DNA of 64,000 bases from Gryganskiella cystojenkinii. Lineage: Eukaryota; Mortierellomycota; Mortierellomycetes; Mortierellales; Mortierellaceae. The stretch covers positions 28,464 through 92,463 of the forward strand of contig JAAAIG010000038.1 of NCBI GenBank assembly GCA_015852425.1, read 5' to 3'. This document shows, piece by piece, positions 47,313 to 58,270 of the stretch. Position 1 is the stretch's first letter. Each line of letters opens with the position of its first letter. Below the pieces are notes generated by a model. That model did not search any database, was not told where the DNA came from, and saw only the letters and a program-made list of their open reading frames with translations. Position numbers and translations under genes: made by a program.

Positions 47313-48669
47313 ATGTCTCCCCCCTACGGATCTCGTCTCGCTGGCAAAGTTGCCGTCATCACCGGTGCTGGCAGGTAAGACAGGATCAAGGAGCGTGTTA
47401 TCATCGTCCTGCCAGTCTTAATATTGTTTCCTTCACGCTGACCTATCTATCGACAATAAATGTGAATGAATAGTGGCATTGGTCTCGAGTCCTCGGTCTT
47501 GTTCGCCTCCGAGGGTGCTCAAGTCGTCTGCGCTGATATCAACGAGAAGGGTGCCGCTGCAACCGCCGAGAAGATCACGACTTTGTTCGGCAAGGGTCGT
47601 GCTGTATCGGTCCGTGCCGATGTCAGCAGCGAAGAGGATGTCAAGAAGATGATTCACCTCGCTGTCTCTGAGTTCGGTAAGCCTTTGTGATGTATTCATT
47701 TATTGTCCCCGATTTCATTTGGATAGCCGGGATATAAGCACAGAGACAGGACTTGATGTGGATAAAGAAAAGTCAATCGCAGCAGGACTGAGTAGTGGGA
47801 AATGTATACAAAGCAGCAAGGCGCACAAAGAAAAAAGAAAAAAAAGCAGAGTCGAACGTGGGAATCGAAATTTTCAGTTTTTGGTTTTTCAATTTTGTGA
47901 TCAACTGACAGCTGATACTTGAAAGAGTATCATACGCACAATACCTTTCTAACTCTCTTTTCGTGATTCATACCATTTTCTCTGCTCCTACTCCAATACA
48001 GGCAAGGTCAATGTCCTCTTCAACAACGCCGGTATCATGCACCCTGCTGATGACAACGCCCTCACCACGACCGAAGATATCTGGTACGTTGTATGATCCG
48101 ACTCTTCTCTCATAGGTTTGGATCAGGTTCTTGAATCATTGCTAACTCACGCAACCCACTTTTAACTTCTCTCCTACAGGGACTTGACCATGAAGATTAA
48201 CGTCAAGGGAGTTTGGTGGGGCTGCAAATATGCCATCGAGGAGATGCGCAAGACCGGTGGTGGATCCATCATCAACACGGCTTCTTTTGTTGCTCTTCGT
48301 GGTGCTGCCACCCCTCAATTGGCCTACACTGCCTCCAAGGGTGCTGTCCTCGCCATGACCCGTGAATTGGCCGTTGTCCACGCCAAGGAGAACATCCGCT
48401 TCAATGCCCTCTGCCCAGGACCCCTTCGTACGCCTCTGTTGATGGAGTTCTTGAACACGGAAGAAAAGAAGAACAGACGTTTGGTCCACGTTCCCATGGG
48501 CCGTTTCGGTGAGGCAATCGAGCAAGCCAAGGCGGCTCTGTTCTTGGCTTCGGATGATTCCAGCTACATGACCGGCACAGACTTTGTCGTTGACGGAGGT
48601 CTCTGCTCCGCCTATGTCACACCTGAGGGACACACCATCTCTCACTCACCCCACGTCTCTTACCAGTAA
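47313..48669 (+). CDS. Classical short-chain dehydrogenase/reductase
   Basis: NAD(P)-dependent oxidoreductase. Exons are 47313-47374, 47474-47676, 48002-48083 and 48180-48669, phases consistent, giving 278 residues. The cofactor motif TGAGSGIG (from residue 17) is split by intron 1. NNAG follows, then the active-site Ser in SIINTASF and the catalytic YTASK. The substrate-loop motif CPGPLRTPL and the C-terminal TGTDFVVDGG are typical of the classical family. An Asp after the second strand (ADINEKG) favours NAD over NADP. Codon bias toward C-ending codons suggests good expression, and the promoter has a clear TATA box. The substrate is not predictable from sequence. Confidence 0.95.
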
Positions 48670-48871
48670 ATATCTGGGGGCTGGAGAGAGAAGATGACAA
48701 CAAAGAGAATCATTTCTGTAGTGAAATGAAAACTTATAAAGACTCGTTTTGAAAGCTATTCATTGGAAAATAATCTGCGGTGTCATCTATGGCAGCTTTT
48801 TTTTCTTGCCAAATTACGGTTGTTATATACATGGAGGTTCCAGCGCAAATGATCTCAGTGATTCCAAGCAT

Positions 48872-50252
48872 TTAGCCTGTCCTGTTGCCGATCACGAGTT
48901 GGAGGAACTATTTTCAAGAATGACAGAGAGAAATAGACCGATTAGCGATCCGCCCTTTAGCTTCCAAGATCTCTCGTATGATTATGACTGTCCTGGGCAA
49001 CAGCCCTCCCTTTATATCTCTCTCTCTTTTACCTGTTCGTATGTCATGGTCACGACACCTGTCCCTGAATGATCCAAACGGCGGAAACTGTCTGTTAGGT
49101 TCTGAACTGTGACACAGCCCTGGACAAAGTTATCGAATGTGATATCGCCTCGACCGCGAACATCGTATTTTTTGACAATCAAGTCGACAGTGATGGGTGA
49201 GAGGTTGTAGCCAAATCCTGTGAGGGCCGTGTGGAGTTCCTGAGCGTCGATGGTCCCGGATCGATCCTGATCAAAGGTCTGGAAGCAAGTCTTCCACTTC
49301 TCGATGTAGTTCCACAAGCCAATAAACTCGTCAAAGGAGATAGACCTGGTGAGAAAAGTAGGGGGTCGATAAAAAAAGATGCATGGTCAGTACAGATCAA
49401 TGCAATGCGCGTGAAAAAAATATAATATCCATTGGAATTCGTTTTCTCCTTGTCTCTAACAGTCCTCTTTCGAGTGCATAACCGTTTAGTAAATTACCCG
49501 TCGCAGTTCTTGTCAAACATGGATATCATCATCCGGACGGTCTCCACTAACGAGTTTTTACCGAAAAGAAAGAGAAAACGAAAAAGCAGAGCGAGACATG
49601 TTAACACAAGGGTCCTTGCATCAAGAAAAAAATGCCGCAGTTCTGCTGAAAAATAACATTGTGGGAAATCCAGCAAAAACTTTGCTGAAAATGAGAACGA
49701 TCTCCATTCAAAAAAAAACCTACTGTTGAAAGGGGTCCAGCCGTCTCCATTCATCAAAGCTCTCTGCAGTTCCTGGGCTGAGAGGGTGCCATTCCCGTCC
49801 GTATCAACGGCATTGAACCAATCCTTTAGGGTGTTCAGGGGAGGCTGTACTGAACCACCGTTCAGGTGTTGCTGTTGCTGTTGTTGTTGAAGGGCATGGT
49901 ACTGTTGTCTCTGATGTTGTTGCTCGGCTTCGGGGCCTCGCTGGTAGGTGTTGTAATGATTGTAGGGTGAGCCTTGATGTTGGATCGGTGACTGCTGAGT
50001 CACAGGGGAGGCCAGGGACCGTGAGGATTGCTGCGAGACTAGATTTCCTGCCGGATTGTAGGACTGATTCTGATGGGTTGTCGCTGGTGTATAGGCCTGG
50101 TAAGGTGATTGCTGAGGGGTCATTGGCGAGTATGCGTTGTACGGAGTCTGTTGTTGTTGTTGTTGTTGCTGATATGGACGCTGAGGCTGGTATTGGGCCT
50201 GGATATGAAGCTGTGCTTGTTGCTGCGGTTGATATGAAAGACGAGAGGCCAT
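48872..50252 (-). CDS. PEF1: Penta-EF-hand calcium-binding protein (ALG-2/peflin/Pef1 type)
   Basis: Calcium sensor of the PEF family, which binds partners in ER export, endosomal sorting or polar growth. Minus-strand exons are 50252-49724, 49546-49498, 49345-49033 and 48907-48872, all phases consistent, giving 308 residues. The N-terminal 135 residues are Gln/Pro/Tyr-rich (YNAYSPMTPQQSPYQAY), as in fungal Pef1. EF-hand loops are DTDGNGTLSAQE, DKNCDGSISFDE, DQDRSGTIDAQE, a degenerate DVRGRGDITFDN and a fifth DHSGTGVVTMTY. Family landmarks FDEFIGLWNYIEKWK and ALTGFGYNLSP are present. I add a 12-codon final exon (FLQLVIGNRTG) because YEQ-FL is the usual family ending; reading straight through would end in VKEREI. 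Confidence 0.9.
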
Positions 50253-52455
50253 GTTGGTAGCTGCGTTTTTTTAGTTTATGGGTATGTGCCGGCTGTGCAG
50301 ATCGATTATAGAATGACTCGATTGTGAGAGGAATGAGGAGAGAGAGTGAATGGAAAGAAGAGAAGGAAAAAATGAAATGCAACCACTTTAATAAGAGGAG
50401 GAAGAATGAGACTAATGACGATGGAGGCGAAGTAACTACAGGGCCGAAGTCAATGGTCAAAAAGGGTCGACCCACCCTTCCGCATCCGCGTTTTTTTTCG
50501 ACCCAGGGGAAAGTGTTTTTTTTTTTGCTTCGGTGATTGACCGCGATGGGAAAATAAACAGAGAGCATTGAGATCAGAGCCCATCATTTACCGACTCAAA
50601 ATACCCCTGTCTCTGTCGAAATTCACAATTGATCAAAGCCAAATCGTAATAGTCTAACGGTCAACCTGCTGTTTGCTCTTCTTTTCTGTTCTTCATCCTT
50701 CTTCTTCCTTCCCTCCCTCCCTCTCTCCTTCTCCTCCTCCTTCCCCTCCATCCTTCATCCTCCATTCTCCATTCTCCATCCGCCTCATTTCTCCATTTCA
50801 TTTCATTCCGCCACCAATTTTAATGACCTTCCCCCCTTTTTAATGAACAGCGACAACAACCTCCTGACCTATTTTGCACAACAAAAAAAAAGAAGAAAAA
50901 ACAATTCTCAAACAGCACGCATCTTTCCCTCCTTACACAGAAAAACCACTTTAACCGTGCATCCTCCCCTTCTTCCACATTTCTTACCAGCTTTTATGCC
51001 CAAGTGAATCTTCACTCTTTTTTAACGATACTCATTACCCACCGCTACTGAACACGATTATACCCCGAGAGACCTCTTTCTACCTTCCTCCTGGCCCTAT
51101 ATTTTTTACCCTTTTGGTTCCTGATCCTGTCTCAAACCCACTTCACTGACAACGGCGAAGCCCTTTTTTTGTTAGGTAAGATTGTCATCCAGCATCCCGA
51201 TCCACCCTAAAATCCACTGTCTCGTTCACTTGCAATTTTTTTCTCTCTTCTTGTTTTCATTCTCGTGTTTTCTTTGTCCGGTATGTCTCTGGGTGCTGAC
51301 CAGCATACAGGCAAATTGTGTTGTCGCAACGGACAGAATAGATCCAGCTCGTTTTCGACTCTTTGCTCCTCCTTTCACACGTTTTTCTTTTGTCCACATA
51401 ACTGTCTTTTTTGCAACGGTTCGCCTTTTACTCGTATCCATTCCTCGGCTTGGTGTCTTGCGATATCTCCGTCCTTTTCAGCCTCTCCTCCCCTCTCCTC
51501 GTCCCTCCTTTTCTCTCTCTCTCTCAGCCTTTTCATTTCACACTTTCGATCCTTGGCTTTTTGTGCCTTTGTGAGTATTTGCGATAGAAATATCCTCCTT
51601 TTTATTCTGTTCTCACAAAGCCCCATGGTTGTTCTCTCCTGTGCCTTCTAGTTCGAATACCAGCCTCACGACGTTTAAAAATCGATCGATACCAAGCCCA
51701 CCGACAATATATCAAGGAACAGTGTAGGTATCTTTTTTTTTCCCTCGGTATTTTGCTGGCTGGGGATAAATTCTTCAGATTGGTAGTTGCAAAGTGGACC
51801 AAAGACTTTGGCTTAGTTCCAACTACAAGACTCAATCATCGCCCACGAAAAATGCTGGGCAATGCATTATCTCTCTGGTCTTTTGGGAGGGGTTCTATTA
51901 TTATTGCGGCTAGGTTTGGGTTCGATGCCAACAAAGTCAGCCAGACAAGGCAGGCGAATGTTCGCGAAAAGATATTTTTATCTTTATCGTTTTCTCGTTC
52001 TCTTTCTTTTTCTTTTGTTCTCCCATTCTTTTCTCTCCATTTTACACTCTTACCTTCTTTTTTTTTTGCATTCAGTCTCGCACTAGCGATTATACCCTCT
52101 CCTTTTGCATTAAACAGGTCACCTACTCCTCTCTCCTTATCGACACTTTGCGTTTTAGACACCCTTTTTTTTCTTTTTTGTCTTTACAGTTTGCTTCTTT
52201 GTCATTGTCCATTGGCTTCTCGTTTTTCCGGTGTGTGACCTCGTACAAATCATGAAAGCTCATCCCTAGACTTGACCCTCTTTTTGACAAAAACAAAAGC
52301 CCGGACATCATCATTGTTCCTTGGTCTGACGACAATCAATCCGAAATCAAGCCTTCAAAGCTCGACTTGTCAACTTAAAAAAAAGCTCACATAGCCGCTC
52401 CCTCTCTCTCTTTTTTTCTCGTTGTTCACCTTTAGCACCAAATAACGCCCGCATA
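50253..52455. other. 2.2-kb divergent spacer, PEF protein and TPT transporter
   Basis: Dominated by long pyrimidine tracts (50690-50830, 51180-51560, 51960-52210) that create false open frames. It could contain non-coding 5' exons of the transporter gene, but I find no supported protein gene. Confidence 0.5.
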
Positions 52456-54348
52456 ATGTCGCTCAAGGAACGTCCTGTCCCGTTACAACTCGCCAACACG
52501 GCCCTCAAGACCAAGGTCGACACGTCCTACTCATGGTTGGCCATGTACTTTGTCCTCAATCTCACGCTCACTATTTACAACAAGGCTATCCTGAGTAATT
52601 TTCGCTTCAGTTTTCCATGGACCCTGACCGGCATTCACACGCTCTGCTCTGGGGTCGGAGCCCTGATCATGGCCAAGATGGGCTATTTCACACCAGCAGC
52701 ACTAGGTGAACGTGAAAATATGGTCATGCTCATGTTCTCATTCCTTTATACGCTCAACATCGCCATCAGCAATGTATCTCTGTAAGTACCTGTATGTTCC
52801 TGTTTTTGGGCGAGAAGCAAAAAGGCTTGTATGGCTTCAAGGACCCGACAGAATAGAACGGAAGGACAAGGCCAACATTTTTTATTTAATTTGCCTCCAG
52901 GACAAGCACTGGAACAGCTCCACGGATGGACATGGAAAGAGACAACTCCAAAGTTCGGATAGGGGGGAAAAGGAAGCGAGGGGGGGAAAAGGGTTGAGGA
53001 TCAGGACATTGCAGGACCATGGAAACACAAAACCCACACATTAGTAACGCAAAGACACAAAGGGGAACGCAGAGCTGCAAGAGAGGGAGCAGAAAAAAAA
53101 TTCACCAACATTCTCGTCACTCAGGATCGAACAGATCTGGAACGGACAATCGCAGGGCAACAATAGAAAGGAAGGTCCGAGGAGCGCTTTACCTCCTTTT
53201 GAACTTTGGAGAAGCCCTTGTGCAAAACGATCCACTCGTCAAATGGGTGTTACTCTGTTGGACCAAAAATAGAGAAAAGGACTGATTTAACCTCTCTTAA
53301 TTTTCGATGTTGTGGAAACAATCAGGAACGAGGTCTCTGTCGCGTTCCACCAGGTCGTCCGAGCCATGACTCCAGTCTTTACTATCGCCATCTCGATCCT
53401 CTTCCTCGGCAAACGTTACAGCGCCTTGACCTACCTCTCCCTCCTCCCATTGCTCCTCGGAGTATACATGGCGACTGTCGGCGATTACTCTTACACCGCC
53501 ATGGGATTCTTCCTCACAGTTTTGGGTACCGTTTTGGCCGCGACCAAGACCGTGGTCACGAATCGAATCCAGATTGGTCGGCTTCAACTTCATCCCTTGG
53601 ATCTTTTGCTTCGGATGAGTCCCCTGGCGTTTGTTCAAACCGTGATCTTCTCCTGGATGAAGGGCGAGCTCGATGAAGTGGTCTCGTTCTGCCAGACCGA
53701 TATGAGTTACAAGTTGATCCTCGCGCTGTTGGTCAACGGGATCATCGCCTTTTTCCTCAACTATGTCTCCTTTACCGCCAACAAGAAAACCAGCGCTTTG
53801 ACGATGACGGTCGCTGGTAAGAATCTAGATGACTCTTTGGATGTGTGCTGCCGGGACCTGTCGCGTATGGCCACTCCTGCAAAGCGGGGGGGTTTTAATC
53901 TTGCGTGTAGTTTGTTAACTGTTTCTTATTTATTCCTCTCTTCCCGCGTCACTTGCATTGTGGTGTGATTAGCCAACGTTAAGCAAGTGCTGTCAATTGT
54001 TGTTGCCGTCACGGTCTTCAACACGACGATTGGATTCTTGAATGGACTCGGTATCATCACGACCTTGCTTGGAGGAGCCTGCTACAGGTAAAAGAAAAGA
54101 GACTGCTCCCATCTATTTTGTTCCTTGCCCCTGATGGCAAAAAATCCGATGGACAATGAACCGGCCTCATACTAACGGTTCAGTTTATTTTATTTCTTTG
54201 GTGTCTTTTGTACTCTAGCTATGTGGATTTGCGTGAAAAGAACCAACGGGCAAGACCCATGACTCCTGCATTTCCTCTGCCTTCACCCCCAGGAACCGGC
54301 ACAGCTTCAGAAAAGGAAGAGTTGCTCAGTGTTAAAATAGTGAACTAG
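52456..54348 (+). CDS. TPT-family transporter (triose-phosphate / nucleotide-sugar type)
   Basis: Multi-pass antiporter of the drug/metabolite transporter superfamily, expected in Golgi, ER or another internal membrane. Exons are 52456-52781, 53326-53816, 53973-54087 and 54219-54348, phases consistent, giving 353 residues. Hydrophobic segments fill most of the chain, about nine to ten helices. TPT landmarks are LTIYNKAILSNF in helix 1, FPWTLTGIHTL, NVSLNEVSVAFHQVVRA at the exon 1/2 join, and TMTVAANVKQVLSI near the end. The first intron is long for this window (544 bases). The tail KEELLSVKIVN is short and polar. Substrate could be a nucleotide sugar, phosphoenolpyruvate or a pentose phosphate. 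Confidence 0.92.
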
Positions 54349-54921
54349 AAGAGGAAGAGAAAAAAGTCTCGAACTCATATTTGCATAAACCGTTTTAAAA
54401 AACACAATTGTTCGTTTGCACATATGGTCATGAATATCACAACAGAAAGGAACTGAGAATGAGAAACTTTTTTTATTTTGAGAAAAAAATGGGATCGAGG
54501 GCCGGTATTGGATTGTTTTTCGGTTTTCGTGTTTTCTGCTCTTTTGCTGGATAAGATGTCCGCCGTTTCTTTATCCCCTTTCACCTCATTTTCGCTGCAA
54601 TACGTTTCGTTTATTGTCGTCATACAATGATCGTCGCGATCGTCGCTCCATCGCACCAGAGAACCAACAGGCGAAAATAAACACTGGCTCACACGTCTGG
54701 CAGAGCCGGATCATTAAAGTTGAGGGTAACAAAAAGACCCAGCTCAACAAAACGTGTTACTAGTATGGAATATCACTTTGGTTCCTTGTATACCTTATTC
54801 CTGCACGCACTATCCTCCCCTTGTCTGCTTGCTTGCGTGCTTGTTTGTCGTCTTGTCGTTCCTGCGTCGTCCAATGATTCGTTCGTTTTTGTAAAAGCTT
54901 GTTCCCTCCCGAAGAAGAATC
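54349..54921. other. Convergent spacer, transporter and Grainyhead genes
   Basis: 3' regions of two convergent genes. I see no gene or strong repeat. Confidence 0.55.
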
Positions 54922-57463
54922 TTAGTACTTCAAGGTCAGGTTCACGCTGCCGTCCAACTGGTTAAACTCATACTCGACGACTAGGTCTAGTTCATCCGAC
55001 ATCTGAGCGACCATGGCATCATCCATTCGTACGACAATTTCCTTCTTGGTCTTGCGATAGACTCCAGAGATCGTTGAGGACTGGATTTCGAGTTTTTCAG
55101 AGACCTTATGGACCAATTCTGAGAGTGAGCACCGCTCGAGATAGACAGCCCTGTAGACTGTCTCACCGCCGATCTTGATGTAAAGACAAATGACAGGCTG
55201 CTTGCGCTTCCGAGCCTGGGGCACATAGGTCGGATCCTTGTCCAACGTCTGCTCCGTTGTAGACGACTGCGATGATTCGCTTACCCCGAGACCGATCACA
55301 CCTCCTGTTCCTCCACTTGCACCAGGGTTGAGACCCTGATCACCTCCTGTAGTCTGCTCGTTAGCTCTACGTCGTTTCTTTGCCACAGGCACAATTGCCG
55401 TACTCATATCTCCAGGGCTAGAGGAAGACATCAAAGAGGCCGCGACGGTGGCCGCGGCAGTCGTGGTCGATTCTGATGCGACCAAACCAGACTCTGGATC
55501 ATCCTGATCTGCTTCCGATTCAAGGGCGAGCGTCTCCGAGAAATCCAAAGTTTCGTCTTCTGCCGAATCCTCTTGGTGGTCGTGACACTCCCAAAATACG
55601 GATACATGCTGAACAGGCGCCAGCACCTGCGAGAGTGGATTCGTGTCAGCACTCTTGCCTCTCATTTTGTCCCACATCTTTTCCAGGTGTTTGTGGTCGT
55701 CCTTATTTTTCCGCTCGGCACCCTATCAAGATTAAAAAACCGCGACCGTGTCAACATAAAAGTCGTCCAAGAGTCCAGGCATAAAACTGGTGGTGAAAGA
55801 GTGACAAAAAAACGCACAAGATGATACTCACCTTGTCTCTGAAGAGCTTGATCTTGGCGTACGAACGTTCCAGGATCTGCTCGCCGGCGTTGATCGTGGT
55901 ATCCATATGTACGCGCAAAGGGATTCCTTTAACACCCTTGATACGTGAGAAATCCGTAGAGAGGCAGTTGAAGCGAACCATCAGTTTTGCTCCTGATTTG
56001 CCATTCCATTTGAACGAAATTCTGTCGAACGCCTTGGATTGTACCTCCATCATCCCGCTGGACGAGGCTTTCTCTATAAGTAAGGAGGCGACAGATGCGG
56101 TTTTTTTAGAACAACTGCTCATCCTTGGACCTTGTTGAGTGCGGCAAAGGAAATATTATTAACGTACCGATATCGAGAGCGCGAGCCGCCTTTGGGTTGG
56201 GCGCCTGGCTCAACCAAAAGCTCCAGTATCGAGCCGCCAGTTTCCGATGAGCCTCTTCGTGGAAGGTCACCTTGATGACACTCTGGATCTCTCCGTCAAA
56301 CTCTTCGATATCCTGCAGTCCGATCGTGTAGAACTGTCCTTTGTTGAGGTAGGTCACTGGTGTCTCTCCTTGCCTTTGCATGGCTGCTGTTTGCGCTTCC
56401 AGTGTCACCTTGAAACGAAGACTAGAAAACATGAGAAGTAAGAATGAAAACATGCGTGTTAGCTCTATCGACGTCATCTCTGTTGCTTCCCTATCGGCTA
56501 CAGTAACGAAACGCGTCATCAACAAATCAAGACAAAAATCCCCAATGCCTAATAAAACACCAGGCGGCTAAACCTGTACCTGGACTCACTCTCTGTTCGC
56601 GGCGATGAGGAGCCTTCGGCAGAGATCGACAACGAGGCTGAGGAAGACGAGGCACGTTCGCTTGTGTCCTTGTTTCCAGTTGAGGAGCCAACCGAGACAC
56701 TGGAATCGGGTTCCCTGGCACTATTGTCCCGTTGCTGCTGCTGTGGATGTTGGACAATGTTGCCGCTAGAGGCAAAATATTCGTCTGGTGGTAACGACAT
56801 GGAAGGTGAGGGCAAGGCGCCGCCGGAACCACGGTTCATTTGCTGAGCTTGTTGAAACTGTCGTTGTTGAGGATGTGGTTGCTGTGGCGGCTGCTGCTGT
56901 TGATAATTTTGGTTCATGGGTGGTCTTTGCATAGGTTGGTTGGACTGTCCATAATCTTGACGATAATAGTCATCTCTAGGGTGATATTGCTGTTGCTGGC
57001 TCTGTTGGTTCTGTTGGTTCTGTTGGTTTTGATGATGTTGATGTTGGTTTTGGTTTTGGTTTTGGTTTTGGTGATGTTGATGTTGTTGATTGGGGTGTTG
57101 CATGTAGTTCATATGCTGTTGAGATGGGTACTGCTGCTGCTGCAGTTCCCTGTTTTGGTAATGGTAATCTCCCTGCTGTTGAGGCTGTTGGGGCTGCTGC
57201 TGGTAGTAGTATTGTTGTTGCTGCTGCGGCTGGTTGCTACTGGAGTTGTTATTGTTGTTATGGCTATGGTTGCTGTTATACTGTTGGTTATGGTGTTGTT
57301 GATTGTTGTGTTGGTTGCTGTTGTGATGGTGGTGGTGATGGTGGTGATGGTGGTGTTGTTGCGGTTGTTGGTGCTGGTGACCAGACTGGTCTTCCTGCTG
57401 GTGGTGCTGCTGCGGGGGCTGCTGATGTGGGTTATTTTGCTTGTTGTCGAAGGGCGGGTCCAT
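54922..57463 (-). CDS. Grainyhead/CP2 family transcription factor
   Basis: Sequence-specific DNA-binding protein. Minus-strand exons are 57463-56580, 56421-56168, 56073-55832 and 55722-54922, phases consistent, giving 726 residues. The first 290 residues are a low-complexity Gln/Asn/His stretch. The CP2 DNA-binding domain starts near residue 296 and shows the family landmarks: RFKVTLEAQT, TYLNKGQFYTIGL, IKVTFHEEAHRK, FWLSQAPNPKAARALDI, FNCLSTDFSRIKGVKGIPL and GAERKNKDDHKH. A Ser/Thr/Gly linker with a basic AKKRRR patch leads to a ubiquitin-like dimerisation fold at the end (ICLYIKIGGETVYRAVYLER, then ELDLVVEYEF). Animal Grainyhead and fungal relatives control surface-barrier and wall genes. 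An in-frame ATG at 57535 would add 24 residues; I prefer MDPPFDN. Confidence 0.94.
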
Positions 57464-58270
57464 GGGGCCAGGGGATAAAGAAGAAAGAATGAAAATAAAA
57501 AAATTGATCCGCTGCAACGGTCCAGGTGAGGGCAACGAGATTCGATTTTTTTTCTAATTCGATTTCAGCTCGATGCGCGTGTAGGATGCGAAAAGATCAA
57601 TGGAACAGAGAGAGAGTGAGAGAGAGGATATGGGTCGGAGGGAAAAAAAAAACAGAAAATAAAAAAGGGCAAACGACTTTGCTGAAAGTCAAAACGGGTT
57701 TTTCTCAATTACGTACAAAGTCGGAAACGTACGCAAAAGTGCAACAAGCTTGTTTGTGCTACCTGAATCCATTGCAGTAGCAGTATCGATACCCTCACAG
57801 CTACGGTGATCAAATCTTGGACAGAAAGGAAACCTCGTCGTCATCGACTATGACGGGGCATCTTTCAGATAGCAGCGCAAAGTCATCGTTCTCACTTTAA
57901 ATACGTAAACCGGCATCATATCATCCACATGCAAAAGTGAGAAAATGAAATAGATGGCTGAGCCTGGGTGGGGTGATTTGCGGTGAGCCTTTCATTTGTT
58001 CAACTTCAAAAGGTCTTTATTTTTTTTTTTTTCCTTCCTTCTCCTCTTCTTCCTTCTTTCTCCACTTTTTTATACCCTCCTCTTCTTCCAAGACAACTCT
58101 CACCTACCCACTAAAATATCATTCGATTCCTCCACTCCTTAGACCCCTTCCTGATCCACCTTACCCCTTCTTTTTATTCTGTCAAAGCCTCCATCCTTTT
58201 CCTTGATTGCAATTTTTGACATCACCAGGTCGGACAAGGACGTGGGCACATCCTTTCATAACGACGATCC
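57464..58270. other. Divergent spacer, Grainyhead and hydrolase genes
   Basis: Promoter DNA for two divergent genes, CT-rich near 58020-58200 on the hydrolase side. I see no gene. Confidence 0.5.

Noticed and set aside
51182..52238. Several 70-160 codon frames in the TPT upstream region
   Set aside because: Ser/Phe/Leu-rich products of CT tracts; no splice partners or domains.
56840..57478. 212-codon hydrophobic frame opposite the Grainyhead gene
   Set aside because: It is the complement of the Gln/His/Asn repeat arm, giving Leu/Val runs that only mimic membrane helices.
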